A stretch of DNA of 64,000 nt from assembly GCA_012515235.1 (NCBI GenBank), contig JAAYYU010000328.1, forward strand, positions 1-64,000, given 5' to 3'. The position numbers and the translations under genes were made by a program. Shown in pieces: positions 34,564 through 43,578 of this stretch. The stretch is from Candidatus Anammoximicrobium sp. (GTDB lineage Bacteria > Planctomycetota > Planctomycetia > Pirellulales > Pirellulaceae). The notes below the pieces were generated by a model. It ran no database searches and was not told the DNA's origin. It saw nothing but the letters and a program-made list of their open reading frames with translations. Position 1 is the stretch's first letter, and each line of letters begins with the position of its first letter.

Positions 34564-36270
34564 ATGTTCCGACACGTCAGCCATTCAGACTCCGACTCAC
34601 CCCCGGCACGTCCTCGCGGGCATCGCGTGTGGCTGTTTCGTCTTCTCACCGTCGTCCTGTCCTTGTTCTTCTTGGTGGCGGTGGAAGCTGGCTTGCGGAT
34701 TCTGGGCTTGGGTTACGACACGCGTCTGGCAGTCCCCGTCACCGGTGCCCCGGCGGGGGCCACTCACCGCTTCAATCCCGATGTCGACCGGGCCTATTTT
34801 GGAGCCCTGGACGTGATCGGCCCGGAGCCGCGGCCGTTTCAGTTGCCCAAACCCAACGGGCTCTATCGGATTCTGGTCGTCGGCGGCTCCACCGTCGCGG
34901 GCTTTCCGTATCCCTTTGAATTGGCCCTGCCGCGGCAGTTGGAAGTCGTGCTCCAGCAGCAATCGCCGGATCGGCGGTTCGAGATCCTGAACGCCGGAAT
35001 TACGGCGATCAACACACACAGCGAAGTGGACGTGGTGCGGCAGGGCATCGCGTGCGAGCCGGACTTAATCGTCGTCCATTCCGGACACAACGAATTCTAC
35101 GGGGCTGGCGGCGGCGCCTCCACCGCCAGCGGCTTTGCGCCCCGACTCTATCCACTGCTCGAATGCCTGCGGCGCCGGCGACTGTTCCAACTGGTTGAAT
35201 CCTGCCTTCACCGCCCGCAAAAAACCCATCTGCTGGAAACCCTGCCGGCCGACATCGCAATCCCGCTGGACGGTCCCGTCTTTGTGCGCGCCTGGCGGGC
35301 TTACGAGGTCCATCTGCAAGAAATGATCGCCCTGGCGCGCCAAGCCGGGATTCCCATCCTGCTGACGACCGTCCCCGGGAACCTGCGCGACCAGAGCCCG
35401 ATGAACTCACTGGCTCGAAGCGACCTGAACCAGCAGCAACAGCGGGAACAAGCCGAGCGGCAGAAGGCCGCTGCCCGCCATTTCTCGTACGGGGAATACG
35501 AGGCCGCACTGGCGATCCTGCAGGCGGCCCGGCAACTTGATTCGGGCAGCGCGATTCTGGCCTACCGGGAGGCGCAGTGCCTGGAGATGCTCGGACAGAC
35601 CCAAGCGGCGGCGGACGCCTACGTGTGGGCTGCCGATTTGGACGGCTGTCGCTTCCGGGCACCTCGTACGTTCCAGGCGACGGTCCAGCGTGTCGCGTCC
35701 GCCGACTCCGGAACCGTGTTGTTCTGTGACGTCGCCCGCCGTCTTGGCGAACAGTCCCAGTTTCCCGTTCCGGGCGACGACTTCTTTCTGGAGCACGTGC
35801 ATTACAACCTGGAGGGGACGTGGCGCGTCGCCCTGATCCTGGGGCAATTCATCCAGGAACGCTTGTTGCGCACCCCGTGGCAAGCGGCGCGGATTCCGAC
35901 TGCCGCACGCCGAGACGCGCTGTTGGGGGTTACCGCCCTGGATCATTTGGCCGCGGACACGTTTACGCTGATGGCCGTCCAGGCTTGGCCGTTAAGGCTT
36001 GCGCCTGACAGCCCGATTCAGATCGAACGGATCACGACGCGGCTGCGGCGGGACTATGCGTTGCTATCCCCCTTGGACCGGGAAGTTTTTAGCGGCCTCG
36101 GCCTGGATGCGATCCAGCACAATCTCCTGGCCAGCATGGCCGGCGGGTACCTGTCCGCGGGTCGGGAGGACCTGGCTCAGGAAATGCTTCGGCGTCACGG
36201 GCAACGGCGTCCCTGGGATTCGCCTCGCGCGGGAGCCGCGGCCGATCGGCAACAATCACCGGGCAGATGA
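34564..36270 (+). CDS. Membrane-anchored SGNH-hydrolase-like protein with helical repeats
   Basis: 568 aa from ATG 34564 (weak ribosome binding site; the start is not certain). A membrane span VWLFRLLTVVLSLFFLVAVEAGLRI comes first. SGNH/GDSL blocks are then recognisable: VVGGSTVAGFPY (Ser of block I), LNAGITAINTHSE (Gly/Asn region of block II) and VVHSGHNEFYG (Asn of block III). In the last block the usual DxxH reads E-H-V-H (FFLEHVHYNLEG), so the catalytic Asp is replaced by Glu. A TPR-like stretch (about 285-345) is inserted before that block. Such proteins hydrolyse or acylate esters on surface polysaccharides. It ends the TPR/cytochrome operon and is convergent with the next propeller gene. 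Confidence 0.8.
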   Translation: MFRHVSHSDSDSPPARPRGHRVWLFRLLTVVLSLFFLVAVEAGLRILGLGYDTRLAVPVTGAPAGATHRFNPDVDRAYFGALDVIGPEPRPFQLPKPNGLYRILVVGGSTVAGFPYPFELALPRQLEVVLQQQSPDRRFEILNAGITAINTHSEVDVVRQGIACEPDLIVVHSGHNEFYGAGGGASTASGFAPRLYPLLECLRRRRLFQLVESCLHRPQKTHLLETLPADIAIPLDGPVFVRAWRAYEVHLQEMIALARQAGIPILLTTVPGNLRDQSPMNSLARSDLNQQQQREQAERQKAAARHFSYGEYEAALAILQAARQLDSGSAILAYREAQCLEMLGQTQAAADAYVWAADLDGCRFRAPRTFQATVQRVASADSGTVLFCDVARRLGEQSQFPVPGDDFFLEHVHYNLEGTWRVALILGQFIQERLLRTPWQAARIPTAARRDALLGVTALDHLAADTFTLMAVQAWPLRLAPDSPIQIERITTRLRRDYALLSPLDREVFSGLGLDAIQHNLLASMAGGYLSAGREDLAQEMLRRHGQRRPWDSPRAGAAADRQQSPGR

Positions 36271-36317
36271 TTCACCACCGCGCGACGCGCCGGGACGCCC
36301 TCTGCGCCGCCAGACGC

Positions 36318-37874
36318 TTACTCTTGTCCCTGCCGCCACCGTTCTGGAAAGCGGACCTTTGCCGTCGCCCCCGTGATTCCGTCAACTTGCACTCGCGCGT
36401 CGTCGCGGACGGCGTTCAGCAACTCAGCGGGCGACACGGACACCGGCCCGCCAAAGAATTCGGGCAGATTGTACAACGAGAGCAAATCGTCGTAGTAGCC
36501 GGGATTTCGCTGCGGAAGGACAAACGGTTTGGACGTTCGGCCGGCCTTGTCGACGTGACAGAGATAGAGCCGGGTAAAGATGCCGCTGGGACGCTTGCTG
36601 CTAAAGACAATCCAGCGCCCGTTGCGGGACCAGCCGTGCCAGGATTCGGCAAATTCGCTGTTGCACTCCAGCCTCCGGTACTCGCCCGATTCCAGGTTCA
36701 GCAGATACAGGTCGCTGTCCGGCTGATACAGGGCAAAGCCTCCGTAGTTGCACATGCCAAACAGCAGGAACCGGCCATCGGGAGAGGGTCGCGGATTGAG
36801 GTTGCTTTTCCCCGTCCGTTGGGCCGACAGCACCGTTTCCACATCGCCCCACTGATCCGTCCGGACATCGTAACGCACGCGTTTCAGGTCGTACTGGATT
36901 CTGGCGTAATGCTCGGCCGGAAAGGTCCCCGCATCCGCCCACCGCTTGGGAGCGCTGGCGAAATACAGGTATCGGCCGTCGGGACTCCAGGCCGGTTGGG
37001 TCTCCAACTGGGCCTTGTCCGCAAGGGGCGGCGCGGTCTTCAGTTGCTTCTGGTCGAGGCGATAGTAACCCAACAGGGAATCGGCGTCGGCGGCGTCGCG
37101 CGTCTGGTTCCTCGCCGTGTGATAAAACAACTGGATGTCAAAGCGCGAGAACACCACCACGACGCCGCTGGGATGCCAGGCCGCATGACCCAGACGCGCT
37201 GCGACGGTGTGTACCTGGCCGTCTTGAACCAACAGGGCCGCATCGCCGTAGCCGCCGCGAAAATGCAGCGACAGGTCGCGCGGATCGCCGTTCCGAAAGG
37301 CGTGACAGTTGACACAGCCGCCCCCGAACCAGCGTCCGTCGAGCACGGGCGATTCCTGGAACGTCTCCAAATGGCGCTGATAGATGCCGATGTTCCGATA
37401 GTATAACGCATCCGGTCTCAATTGCCGGTACGCGAGGTAGCGATCGATCTCCTCCTCGGCGATTTTGCTCGTCAAAGGTTCGTATCGCCACCACCCGCCT
37501 TCCCCGGTGCGGGCATAGACGACAATCGACAACGGATTCCCGCGGTTCTCGGCCAGCAGACGGCGCCACGCGCCCAGGGGAATCTCGATCTCTCGCGCGC
37601 GGCTAAGGATTTCCACGGCTGTCCCGCGGAGCGAGCGGATGCGGACGTAGAACAAGTCGCCGGACTCGACGATGCGGAAATTGAGCGGAGCAATGTTCGG
37701 CGGGAGCACGAGGCCGTGGTAATCGGGGTGAATGCGAGGCGCCCGCGACGCCAGCCGCGCGGTCCGCAGAACTTGCTCGCTGGGACGTCGCGGAAGACAC
37801 CACCAGGCCGCCGCGACCAGCGAGACGGCGCCAAGACTCAGAAGGCAGGCAGTTTCTTTTGCCCCCATCCTCAT
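36318..37874 (-). CDS. Exported CxNCHxF haem-c beta-propeller protein, copy 2
   Basis: 518 aa. The start at 37874 was chosen for AGGAGG six bases upstream, overlapping the previous stop (ATGA). A membrane segment (ACLLSLGAVSLVAAAWW) is followed by PNIAPLNFRI, nearly the same motif as in copy 1 (16911-18440), then by CVNCHAF (near residue 190) and a TolB/PD40 propeller with WSPDGRYLYFAS, PSPDGRFLLFGM, YQPDSDLYLLNL and SRNGRWIVFSSKR. Domain order and spacing match copy 1 and the TPR-fused version at 18530-20938. The C-terminal ~60 residues (AELLNAVRDDARVQVDGI and onward) have no counterpart in copy 1. Confidence 0.8.
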   Translation of the reverse strand: MRMGAKETACLLSLGAVSLVAAAWWCLPRRPSEQVLRTARLASRAPRIHPDYHGLVLPPNIAPLNFRIVESGDLFYVRIRSLRGTAVEILSRAREIEIPLGAWRRLLAENRGNPLSIVVYARTGEGGWWRYEPLTSKIAEEEIDRYLAYRQLRPDALYYRNIGIYQRHLETFQESPVLDGRWFGGGCVNCHAFRNGDPRDLSLHFRGGYGDAALLVQDGQVHTVAARLGHAAWHPSGVVVVFSRFDIQLFYHTARNQTRDAADADSLLGYYRLDQKQLKTAPPLADKAQLETQPAWSPDGRYLYFASAPKRWADAGTFPAEHYARIQYDLKRVRYDVRTDQWGDVETVLSAQRTGKSNLNPRPSPDGRFLLFGMCNYGGFALYQPDSDLYLLNLESGEYRRLECNSEFAESWHGWSRNGRWIVFSSKRPSGIFTRLYLCHVDKAGRTSKPFVLPQRNPGYYDDLLSLYNLPEFFGGPVSVSPAELLNAVRDDARVQVDGITGATAKVRFPERWRQGQE

Positions 37875-39961
37875 CGCCGTCCTCCTGTGTGCGCGCCCCC
37901 GTCGACCAAAACGCCGCAGCCAGGTCCTTGCGCAGCCGGGCTTCGCCGCGCCCCTCCGGTCCCCGAAATGCCGAAAGCATAGTAGTAGAAGTAACTGCCG
38001 CCGAATTCGTCCGCCAGTGCCCCTACGGCCAACGGCGGCTGTTGCTGCCACGGGAGAAGGCGGTCGATGAAACGCCGGAAATGCCGGACGGTCTCAGGAC
38101 GGATCTTTCGCCCGCCCAAGGCCACCGCTTGCGACGTCTCGTTCGTGTGGATCAAGATCGCCTCTTCGTAGTGCCGCGGAATCTCCCGGTAACCGAAATC
38201 GTTCAGTCGCGGGAGGTGTTCCACAAGCTTGTCCGTACGGCAACAGGCAAGATAGAAAGCCATCAAATACTCGAACGCCATCCTGTTGCGCGGGTTGGCG
38301 CGCAGCAGACTGTCCAGCATGAACTCCTCGGAATAGGTCTGGAAGACGCGATCGTCGCTGCATCGCAAGACGCGAACCCTCTCCACGTCCTGCAGCCAGG
38401 AGTCGCCTGCCGGGGAGGGCGCATCGAGCCTTTCCAGCAACGCCCTGGCGCGGTGCCCGTAAAGGACGTTCTTGGCCATCCTGTTGAGCAAGATGCGGGC
38501 GGCTTCACGGCCCGGCGAGGATACGTCGGCGAGTCTCTCCCTGACTCCCGCCGAGTTTGCGAGAGGCTCGCCGGCCTGCGATGCCTCAGCGGTCCGGTCC
38601 TTCGCCAGACAAATCTGGGCCAACCGCTCCAGGGCCGACGGGCATTCGCCGAGGGCTTCCAACCGCTGAAAAGTCCATTGCTCCGCCAGATTGACGTCGC
38701 CCAACTCCCAGGCGATCTCTGAGAGCATCCAGAATTTGGGGGCACCGTGCGGCACCTCGTCGGCCAACAACAGCAAGGCCGCCGGGGTTTGCGAGAACGA
38801 AAACTGTGCGTCTCCCAACTGACCCGTATGATAGAGCGCTCGGTTCACCAGATGCCGGGAAAACCAGTCATGGCGGGAGGGGGACAGCTGGCGAGCCACG
38901 CGCAGCACCTGGTCCCATTGCTGCTGAAGTGCGAAGTGGACCATCTCGAAACGCCTCTCGCGGTGCAGCGCGCGCGAAAACGAAAGCACCGCCGCGACGG
39001 CCGCCGCCAACACGACAAGTTGCCACATCACGCGTACGATGCGCCCTCCGCACCGCGACCATCCCGCGCAGCGAACCTGCAGCGGCGGTGGCAGGCTGCG
39101 GCAGAAAACCGCGATTAACAAGAGCCCCGGCGGAAACAGGAACAGGCATCGCAAGGCGTTCAGCGGCCAGGCCTCCATGTCGGACGCGTTTCCCGTTCCA
39201 AACGGCCAAGCGACGGAATAGGCTTCCAGAACCGTCAGGTGGAACAACTGGACGCCGGCCAACCAAGGCGCCAGGACGCTGAATGCGATCGCCACCGCGC
39301 CCGCGATCGGACGGCGTTTCCCGGCCACATACCAGATCCCCGACAGCAGCCCAAAGAGCAGGCACACCGTCCCCGCCAGGTGATAAAGCCCCACGCAAAA
39401 CGCGGCAAACGCAACCGGCCGCCAAGAATTCGCGACCATCTGGTGTACCACGGCCACCCACAGGCAAATCGCCAAAGCCAGGAGCGCGGCCAACGGATGA
39501 TAGTAAAACTGGTAAAAGACCAGTACGCTCAGCGCGGGAAACAGACTCACGAACCACCCGTGCCGCGCCTCCCGGCTCGCCGCGCCCCCCAGTTCCTGCA
39601 ACAACCGCTGCGTGCCGAAACCGATCAACGCGGCGATGGCCGTGACAATCAGAGCCCCGAGAGGCGGGGCAAAAAACCACTGGGATAGAAAGGCAGCTGA
39701 GACTTCCACAAATCCACCGGGGCGAGTCACAGCCTGCTGCAACCAGATTCCGTCAAGCACAAATTCCGGATACGGAAGGTAGATGCCGAAGGCATCGTAG
39801 ATCAAACGCGGCTGAATGAGCAACCAGACGTAGGCCAGCAACCCCGCGTAAAACAGGCCCTGGACGAGCCACCGGTCCCAGCCACACGCGGGAGACTCGC
39901 TGTGAGAACCAGCCCTCGCAAGGCTTTCCGTGCTCTGCATCGGCTCACCGTTTGGCGGCAT
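37871..39961 (-). CDS. DUF6057-type polytopic membrane protein, copy 2
   Basis: 696 aa from ATG 39961; ATG 39940 is an equal alternative. The hydrophobic half (about residues 30-350) has around 10 membrane spans and contains GGFVEVSAAFLSQWFFAPPLGAL, which matches the copy at 14953-16914. The C-terminal half is soluble with helical repeats (LSEIAWELGDVNLAEQWTFQRLEALGECP) and ends DEFGGSYFYYYAFG, like GDTYFFFYAFG in copy 1. Its stop overlaps the start of the propeller gene by ATGA. The order DUF6057 then CxNCHxF propeller is the same as in copy 1 but on the other strand, which supports a functional pair. Confidence 0.75.
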   Translation of the reverse strand: MPPNGEPMQSTESLARAGSHSESPACGWDRWLVQGLFYAGLLAYVWLLIQPRLIYDAFGIYLPYPEFVLDGIWLQQAVTRPGGFVEVSAAFLSQWFFAPPLGALIVTAIAALIGFGTQRLLQELGGAASREARHGWFVSLFPALSVLVFYQFYYHPLAALLALAICLWVAVVHQMVANSWRPVAFAAFCVGLYHLAGTVCLLFGLLSGIWYVAGKRRPIAGAVAIAFSVLAPWLAGVQLFHLTVLEAYSVAWPFGTGNASDMEAWPLNALRCLFLFPPGLLLIAVFCRSLPPPLQVRCAGWSRCGGRIVRVMWQLVVLAAAVAAVLSFSRALHRERRFEMVHFALQQQWDQVLRVARQLSPSRHDWFSRHLVNRALYHTGQLGDAQFSFSQTPAALLLLADEVPHGAPKFWMLSEIAWELGDVNLAEQWTFQRLEALGECPSALERLAQICLAKDRTAEASQAGEPLANSAGVRERLADVSSPGREAARILLNRMAKNVLYGHRARALLERLDAPSPAGDSWLQDVERVRVLRCSDDRVFQTYSEEFMLDSLLRANPRNRMAFEYLMAFYLACCRTDKLVEHLPRLNDFGYREIPRHYEEAILIHTNETSQAVALGGRKIRPETVRHFRRFIDRLLPWQQQPPLAVGALADEFGGSYFYYYAFGISGTGGARRSPAAQGPGCGVLVDGGAHTGGRR

Positions 39962-39988
39962 TTCGTACTGCGGACCTCGGCCCGACCG

Positions 39989-41116
39989 CTACTTCGATCC
40001 GCGCTTCTCGGCTTCCTTGACTTCGCCGGCCGGGGTCGCGATCCCGATTCGCCACGGGTATTGGCCGTACGTCTTGCCGGACTTGTCCTTGTCCCACATG
40101 CCTTGAAATACGAACCGCAGGTCGCCGGGGTCGACTGTCAAGGCCTGGTCGTATCCGTCGCGGATCAGTTCGCCGTGGCTGATGTTGTCGGTCCAGGGGG
40201 CTACGCCCGCAGCCGGCCGGACGTTGCGCCAGCCCGCGAAGGGACGCTCGGCCGTGTCGGCGACCGGCGTCCACGGGCCGTCCAGGCGGTCGGCCAAGTA
40301 GGCTTTGTAGTACCGCCGCCCGTTCTCTTCCACGATCGTCAGGTACTTGTCCAATCCCTGGAGCCGGTAGGTATGGCTGGCCTCGAAAATCTCGGCCTGC
40401 AAGGCCAACTCGCAATGAGCGAACCCGCGGGGGAAATCCTCCAGCTTCGTCCACAGCCGCCACAGCTTGCCGTTCAGGCTGGTCAGGAACAGATACGCGC
40501 GCTGGTCGTCGCAGATGATCCAGTAGTCCAGTCCACCTTCCCGGCGCGGATCGTTTTCGCCTCCGTCCAGGATGGGCCGGGCCCGCGTCCACGAAGCCGG
40601 GTCGGCAACGTTCGCGGTCGTCGAGTAGGCGACCCACATCTTCTGGACGCCGGGAACGCCTACTTGGTAGATCAGGTACCAGAGCTTGTGCGGCGAGAAG
40701 TAGAAGACCTGGGGGGCGCAGTAGTAATCGCCGTCGCTGACCTTCAGGATCGTGCGCGGCGAACGGTCGGCGTCTTTCCAGCGAGCGAACGAGCAGTATT
40801 CGATCACCGATTTCTTCGGCAGCTTGACGGTCATCCAGACGTGCCACTTGCCGCCGTAGAAGACCACGCTGGGGTCCTTCTGGGCGTGGCTGGGGTCCGT
40901 GTCGCGCCGCTCAGGGCCGATCAGCGGCGCGCTGTACTCCCACATCCCAGGAGCCCGGAAAGCGGGCGCTGCGACACCGTCGGGATCTGGCTCAGCGGCT
41001 TTTTTCGTGGCCGTTCGATCCGTCGCGGGCGGTTCCGCAGGCTGGCTCGTGTGTGGGGCGGCAAAAAGCGGGATGAACGCGATCCCGGTCATCGCCAGCG
41101 TGACAACGTGCTTCAT
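39989..41116 (-). CDS. Secreted GH62-like alpha-L-arabinofuranosidase
   Basis: 375 aa. The start at 41116 has AGGAGA seven bases upstream and a signal peptide (HVVTLAMTGIAFIPLFAA). The catalytic five-bladed propeller resembles family GH62: KDPSVVFYGGKWHVW early (the Asp base candidate), WYLIYQVG, DYWIICDDQRAYLFLTS (a second acidic residue) and EIFEASHTYRL (the general acid Glu candidate), then HGELIRDGYDQAL near the end. GH62 enzymes release arabinose from arabinoxylan. The size is right for a single-domain enzyme. It likely acts in the periplasm or outside the cell. It is downstream of a HEAT-like protein gene on the same strand with a 138-base gap. Confidence 0.8.
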   Translation of the reverse strand: MKHVVTLAMTGIAFIPLFAAPHTSQPAEPPATDRTATKKAAEPDPDGVAAPAFRAPGMWEYSAPLIGPERRDTDPSHAQKDPSVVFYGGKWHVWMTVKLPKKSVIEYCSFARWKDADRSPRTILKVSDGDYYCAPQVFYFSPHKLWYLIYQVGVPGVQKMWVAYSTTANVADPASWTRARPILDGGENDPRREGGLDYWIICDDQRAYLFLTSLNGKLWRLWTKLEDFPRGFAHCELALQAEIFEASHTYRLQGLDKYLTIVEENGRRYYKAYLADRLDGPWTPVADTAERPFAGWRNVRPAAGVAPWTDNISHGELIRDGYDQALTVDPGDLRFVFQGMWDKDKSGKTYGQYPWRIGIATPAGEVKEAEKRGSK

Positions 41117-41254
41117 CAGGGCTCTCCTTGGCTCCCAGGTTCCGAACCTGCCGCGGGTGGGCGGCCGTTGAAAAACAGCCGGCCCGGCTGCCAGAGCGAA
41201 CCGGCCGGCAAGCAAGCCGATCAGACACGTCGTTGGCGGCGTTCCGGCCGCAGG

Positions 41255-43297
41255 CTAGGCCTTGGGAGCGCCTGCCGCGGCGGGTGGCTTTGCGGCGGGC
41301 GGCGCTGCGCCGGGCCCCGCCGCCGCAGGAGCCGGGCCGGGGGCCGGCGTTTTGCCGGGCGCGGGCACTGCCGGCGGTTCGGCACTTGGCGGACCCGCCG
41401 CCGGCTTGGCTGCTGCCGGGGCCTTCGCCCCTTGGCCCGCCGGGGGAGCAGACGCTTCCTTGGCCGCTGCCGGAGCCGCGGCAGGCTTGCCGGCCGGGGC
41501 CTTTCCCGCCGGCTCTGCCGCCGGCTCTTGGCCCGGCATCACAGGCAGATCCAAACCAGGAATCTCGGGCGGAAGTTCCAACGGATTGGCCGGCAGGGCC
41601 TCCGGGCCGGCGCCCGGAACAGCCTCTTGCGGCAGTTCGACGACGATGCCGCACTTGTCCTCCAGTTGCCGCACTTTCGCGCGCAGTTCGGCGACCAGAG
41701 GCTTCATTTCGTTGAAGCTGCTTTGGTTCACGACGCCAATGATTTCGTCAATGCCGTTGACCACAGTGTCGATGGTGGATTGCTCCGCAGCAGACTTGGC
41801 CAGCGCCGACAGCCCCGCTTTGGCGGGCGGCGTGGGCGCAGCCGAGCCGATCCGGGAGACCGTCACCGTGGCAGCAGGCTTCAGCGTGGCGTCGGGACCC
41901 AACAGACCGCGCTTGACCAGCAGCATTTCATGCGCGATCCGCCGTCGAGTCAACAGAATCCGATATCCCAGCGGGTTGAACTTCTTGGCGGGCGTACCGC
42001 CCGGCATTCCGTAGCCTGGCATCCCATATCCCGGCATCGTGTCCGGCATCATCCCCGGCATCATGCCGGGCATCATCCCCGGCATGGTGTCCGGCATCAT
42101 CCCCGGCATCATGCCGCCGTATCCGCCTTCCGAGTAACCTCCGCTCATGCCGTACGCCGAGCTGCCCATGGCCTGGAGCTTGTCTTTCGCCTCTCGATCC
42201 TCTTGATCCTCCACCCGCTTGGCCTCCTTCTTGCAAGCGAACACGGCCACACTTGCCAATTTCTTGGCGGTGTCCGGCACGGCCAGTCTGGCGTTCGCGG
42301 GCAACTTGAGCCGTCCCAAGGCTTCGGCGGCGGCGCAACGGAGCGAGACGGCCGTCGCCACGTCGGCCAGCACTCCGTCCAGGGCCGTGACCACGCTGTT
42401 GTTCTGACCGGCACTGCCCAAGGCCCCCAAGACATCGACGGCGCGGCGGCGCATCCAGTCGTGGCCGGCCTGCGAACGGCCTTCTGGCGGCTCCTTTTCA
42501 TTGACCAGCTTCACCATCGTGTCCGCGATCAAGTTCTCGGCGTTGCCCACCAAGCGCCGTTGTCCACCCGGCGCTTCGCCCGCTTGCCGATCGATTTCGA
42601 CGTGCCGCAGGATGCCTGCTAACGCCGCCGCTCGTACGCCGTCGATCTGGGTGGGACTGGCCAACTCGTCCAGCATGACTTTCAAGGCCTGAATCAAGGG
42701 CACCGCCGCCCGCTTCTTGTCGCCAACCAACAAGGCATCCTGGGAATTGAGTTGGCTCAACAGCAGCATGGCGTTGCAGCGGACGGCCGGATGGTAATTG
42801 CCCTTGATCAGGGGAATCATGGCCTGATACGTGGTTTCGACCAGGAAGTCGTGCACTCGCAGCAAAGGCGGTTCTTGCAGCGTGTTGACCGACAGCGCCC
42901 GCAGGAACTTGACGCGAAAATCGGGCCACTCGCCGATGTGCTGAGGATTGGTGAGCAACGGAAAATAGTAGCGGGTGTAGTAGTTCTGCAGATAGTCTCT
43001 CGTCTCCTGCGAATCAAACGGCTCGGAACCTCGCAGGATGGCTTCCTTTCTGACGTCCAGATCGTTCCTTCTCTTCTTGTCCTGGGGCGAGTTGCCGAAG
43101 GCCCAATCGGGCAAGGGGATGACGTCGTAGTCCTCGGCCTCGTCCGCGGCTGGAGCTGCCGGTTCGTTCGCCGCCGGCTCCGGTGCTGGATTGGCGGCCT
43201 GTTCGGCGGCCTGGAGACTGGCTGACAACACGAAGGACACCGCCATCAGAACAGCGGTCAGCGACCGCGACCAAGACTGACAACTGAGCATGGACAT
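41255..43297 (-). CDS. Secreted HEAT-like protein with Met-Pro-Gly repeats and Pro/Ala-rich tail
   Basis: 680 aa from ATG 43297 (ATG 43291 is close). It has a signal peptide (LTAVLMAVSFVLSASLQAAE). Residues ~80-370 form helical repeats of HEAT or armadillo type (LRCAAAEALGRLKLP and similar). A tandem segment near residues 395-432 is built of MMPG, MMPD, TMPG and YGMPG. A coiled-coil-prone stretch follows (AELRAKVRQLEDK). The last ~120 residues are almost only Pro, Ala, Gly and Lys. I recognise no known family; such proteins are common in planctomycetes. The product is probably extracytoplasmic, with a scaffold role. A 281-bp divergent region separates it from the uracil-DNA glycosylase gene. 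Confidence 0.7.
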   Translation of the reverse strand: MSMLSCQSWSRSLTAVLMAVSFVLSASLQAAEQAANPAPEPAANEPAAPAADEAEDYDVIPLPDWAFGNSPQDKKRRNDLDVRKEAILRGSEPFDSQETRDYLQNYYTRYYFPLLTNPQHIGEWPDFRVKFLRALSVNTLQEPPLLRVHDFLVETTYQAMIPLIKGNYHPAVRCNAMLLLSQLNSQDALLVGDKKRAAVPLIQALKVMLDELASPTQIDGVRAAALAGILRHVEIDRQAGEAPGGQRRLVGNAENLIADTMVKLVNEKEPPEGRSQAGHDWMRRRAVDVLGALGSAGQNNSVVTALDGVLADVATAVSLRCAAAEALGRLKLPANARLAVPDTAKKLASVAVFACKKEAKRVEDQEDREAKDKLQAMGSSAYGMSGGYSEGGYGGMMPGMMPDTMPGMMPGMMPGMMPDTMPGYGMPGYGMPGGTPAKKFNPLGYRILLTRRRIAHEMLLVKRGLLGPDATLKPAATVTVSRIGSAAPTPPAKAGLSALAKSAAEQSTIDTVVNGIDEIIGVVNQSSFNEMKPLVAELRAKVRQLEDKCGIVVELPQEAVPGAGPEALPANPLELPPEIPGLDLPVMPGQEPAAEPAGKAPAGKPAAAPAAAKEASAPPAGQGAKAPAAAKPAAGPPSAEPPAVPAPGKTPAPGPAPAAAGPGAAPPAAKPPAAAGAPKA
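42001..42117 (-). repeat. In-gene tandem repeat encoding Met-Pro-Gly units
   Basis: Imperfect repeats of the unit CATCCCCGGCAT and variants (CATCATGCCGGG, CATGGTGTCCGG), period 12 or 24, on the plus strand. In the minus-strand frame they encode MMPG, MMPD, TMPG and YGMPG. Copy number probably varies between relatives through slippage. Confidence 0.7.
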
Positions 43298-43403
43298 GGT
43301 TTTCTCCCGGAAATAGCCCCGCACCCCTAAGGGTGCCGGCTGCGTGAGGGGGCTGAACCCGCCGGATTCGACCGAACTCTGTGGACTCTCCGCCTTGCCC
43401 TCA

Positions 43404-43429
43404 TGCTTAATCATTATGCTTAATCATTT
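43404..43429. repeat. Perfect 13-bp tandem duplication
   Basis: ATGCTTAATCATT occurs twice without a gap (43404-43416, 43417-43429), in the divergent region between the HEAT-like gene and the uracil-DNA glycosylase gene. It may be a slippage event or a paired regulator site. Confidence 0.6.
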
Positions 43430-43578
43430 CGTCTGGACGGCGGTCTGTCAACCTAAACGGTTCCGCTTGCCCATTTTACGTTTGTCTCAAGCGTGGCCTT
43501 GCCGCCTGCCCCGACAGGTTGGAAGATATTGCCTGATGAAGTTCCGCTTTGCTTGTGCGTCCAGCCAAGGGAGGAGCG

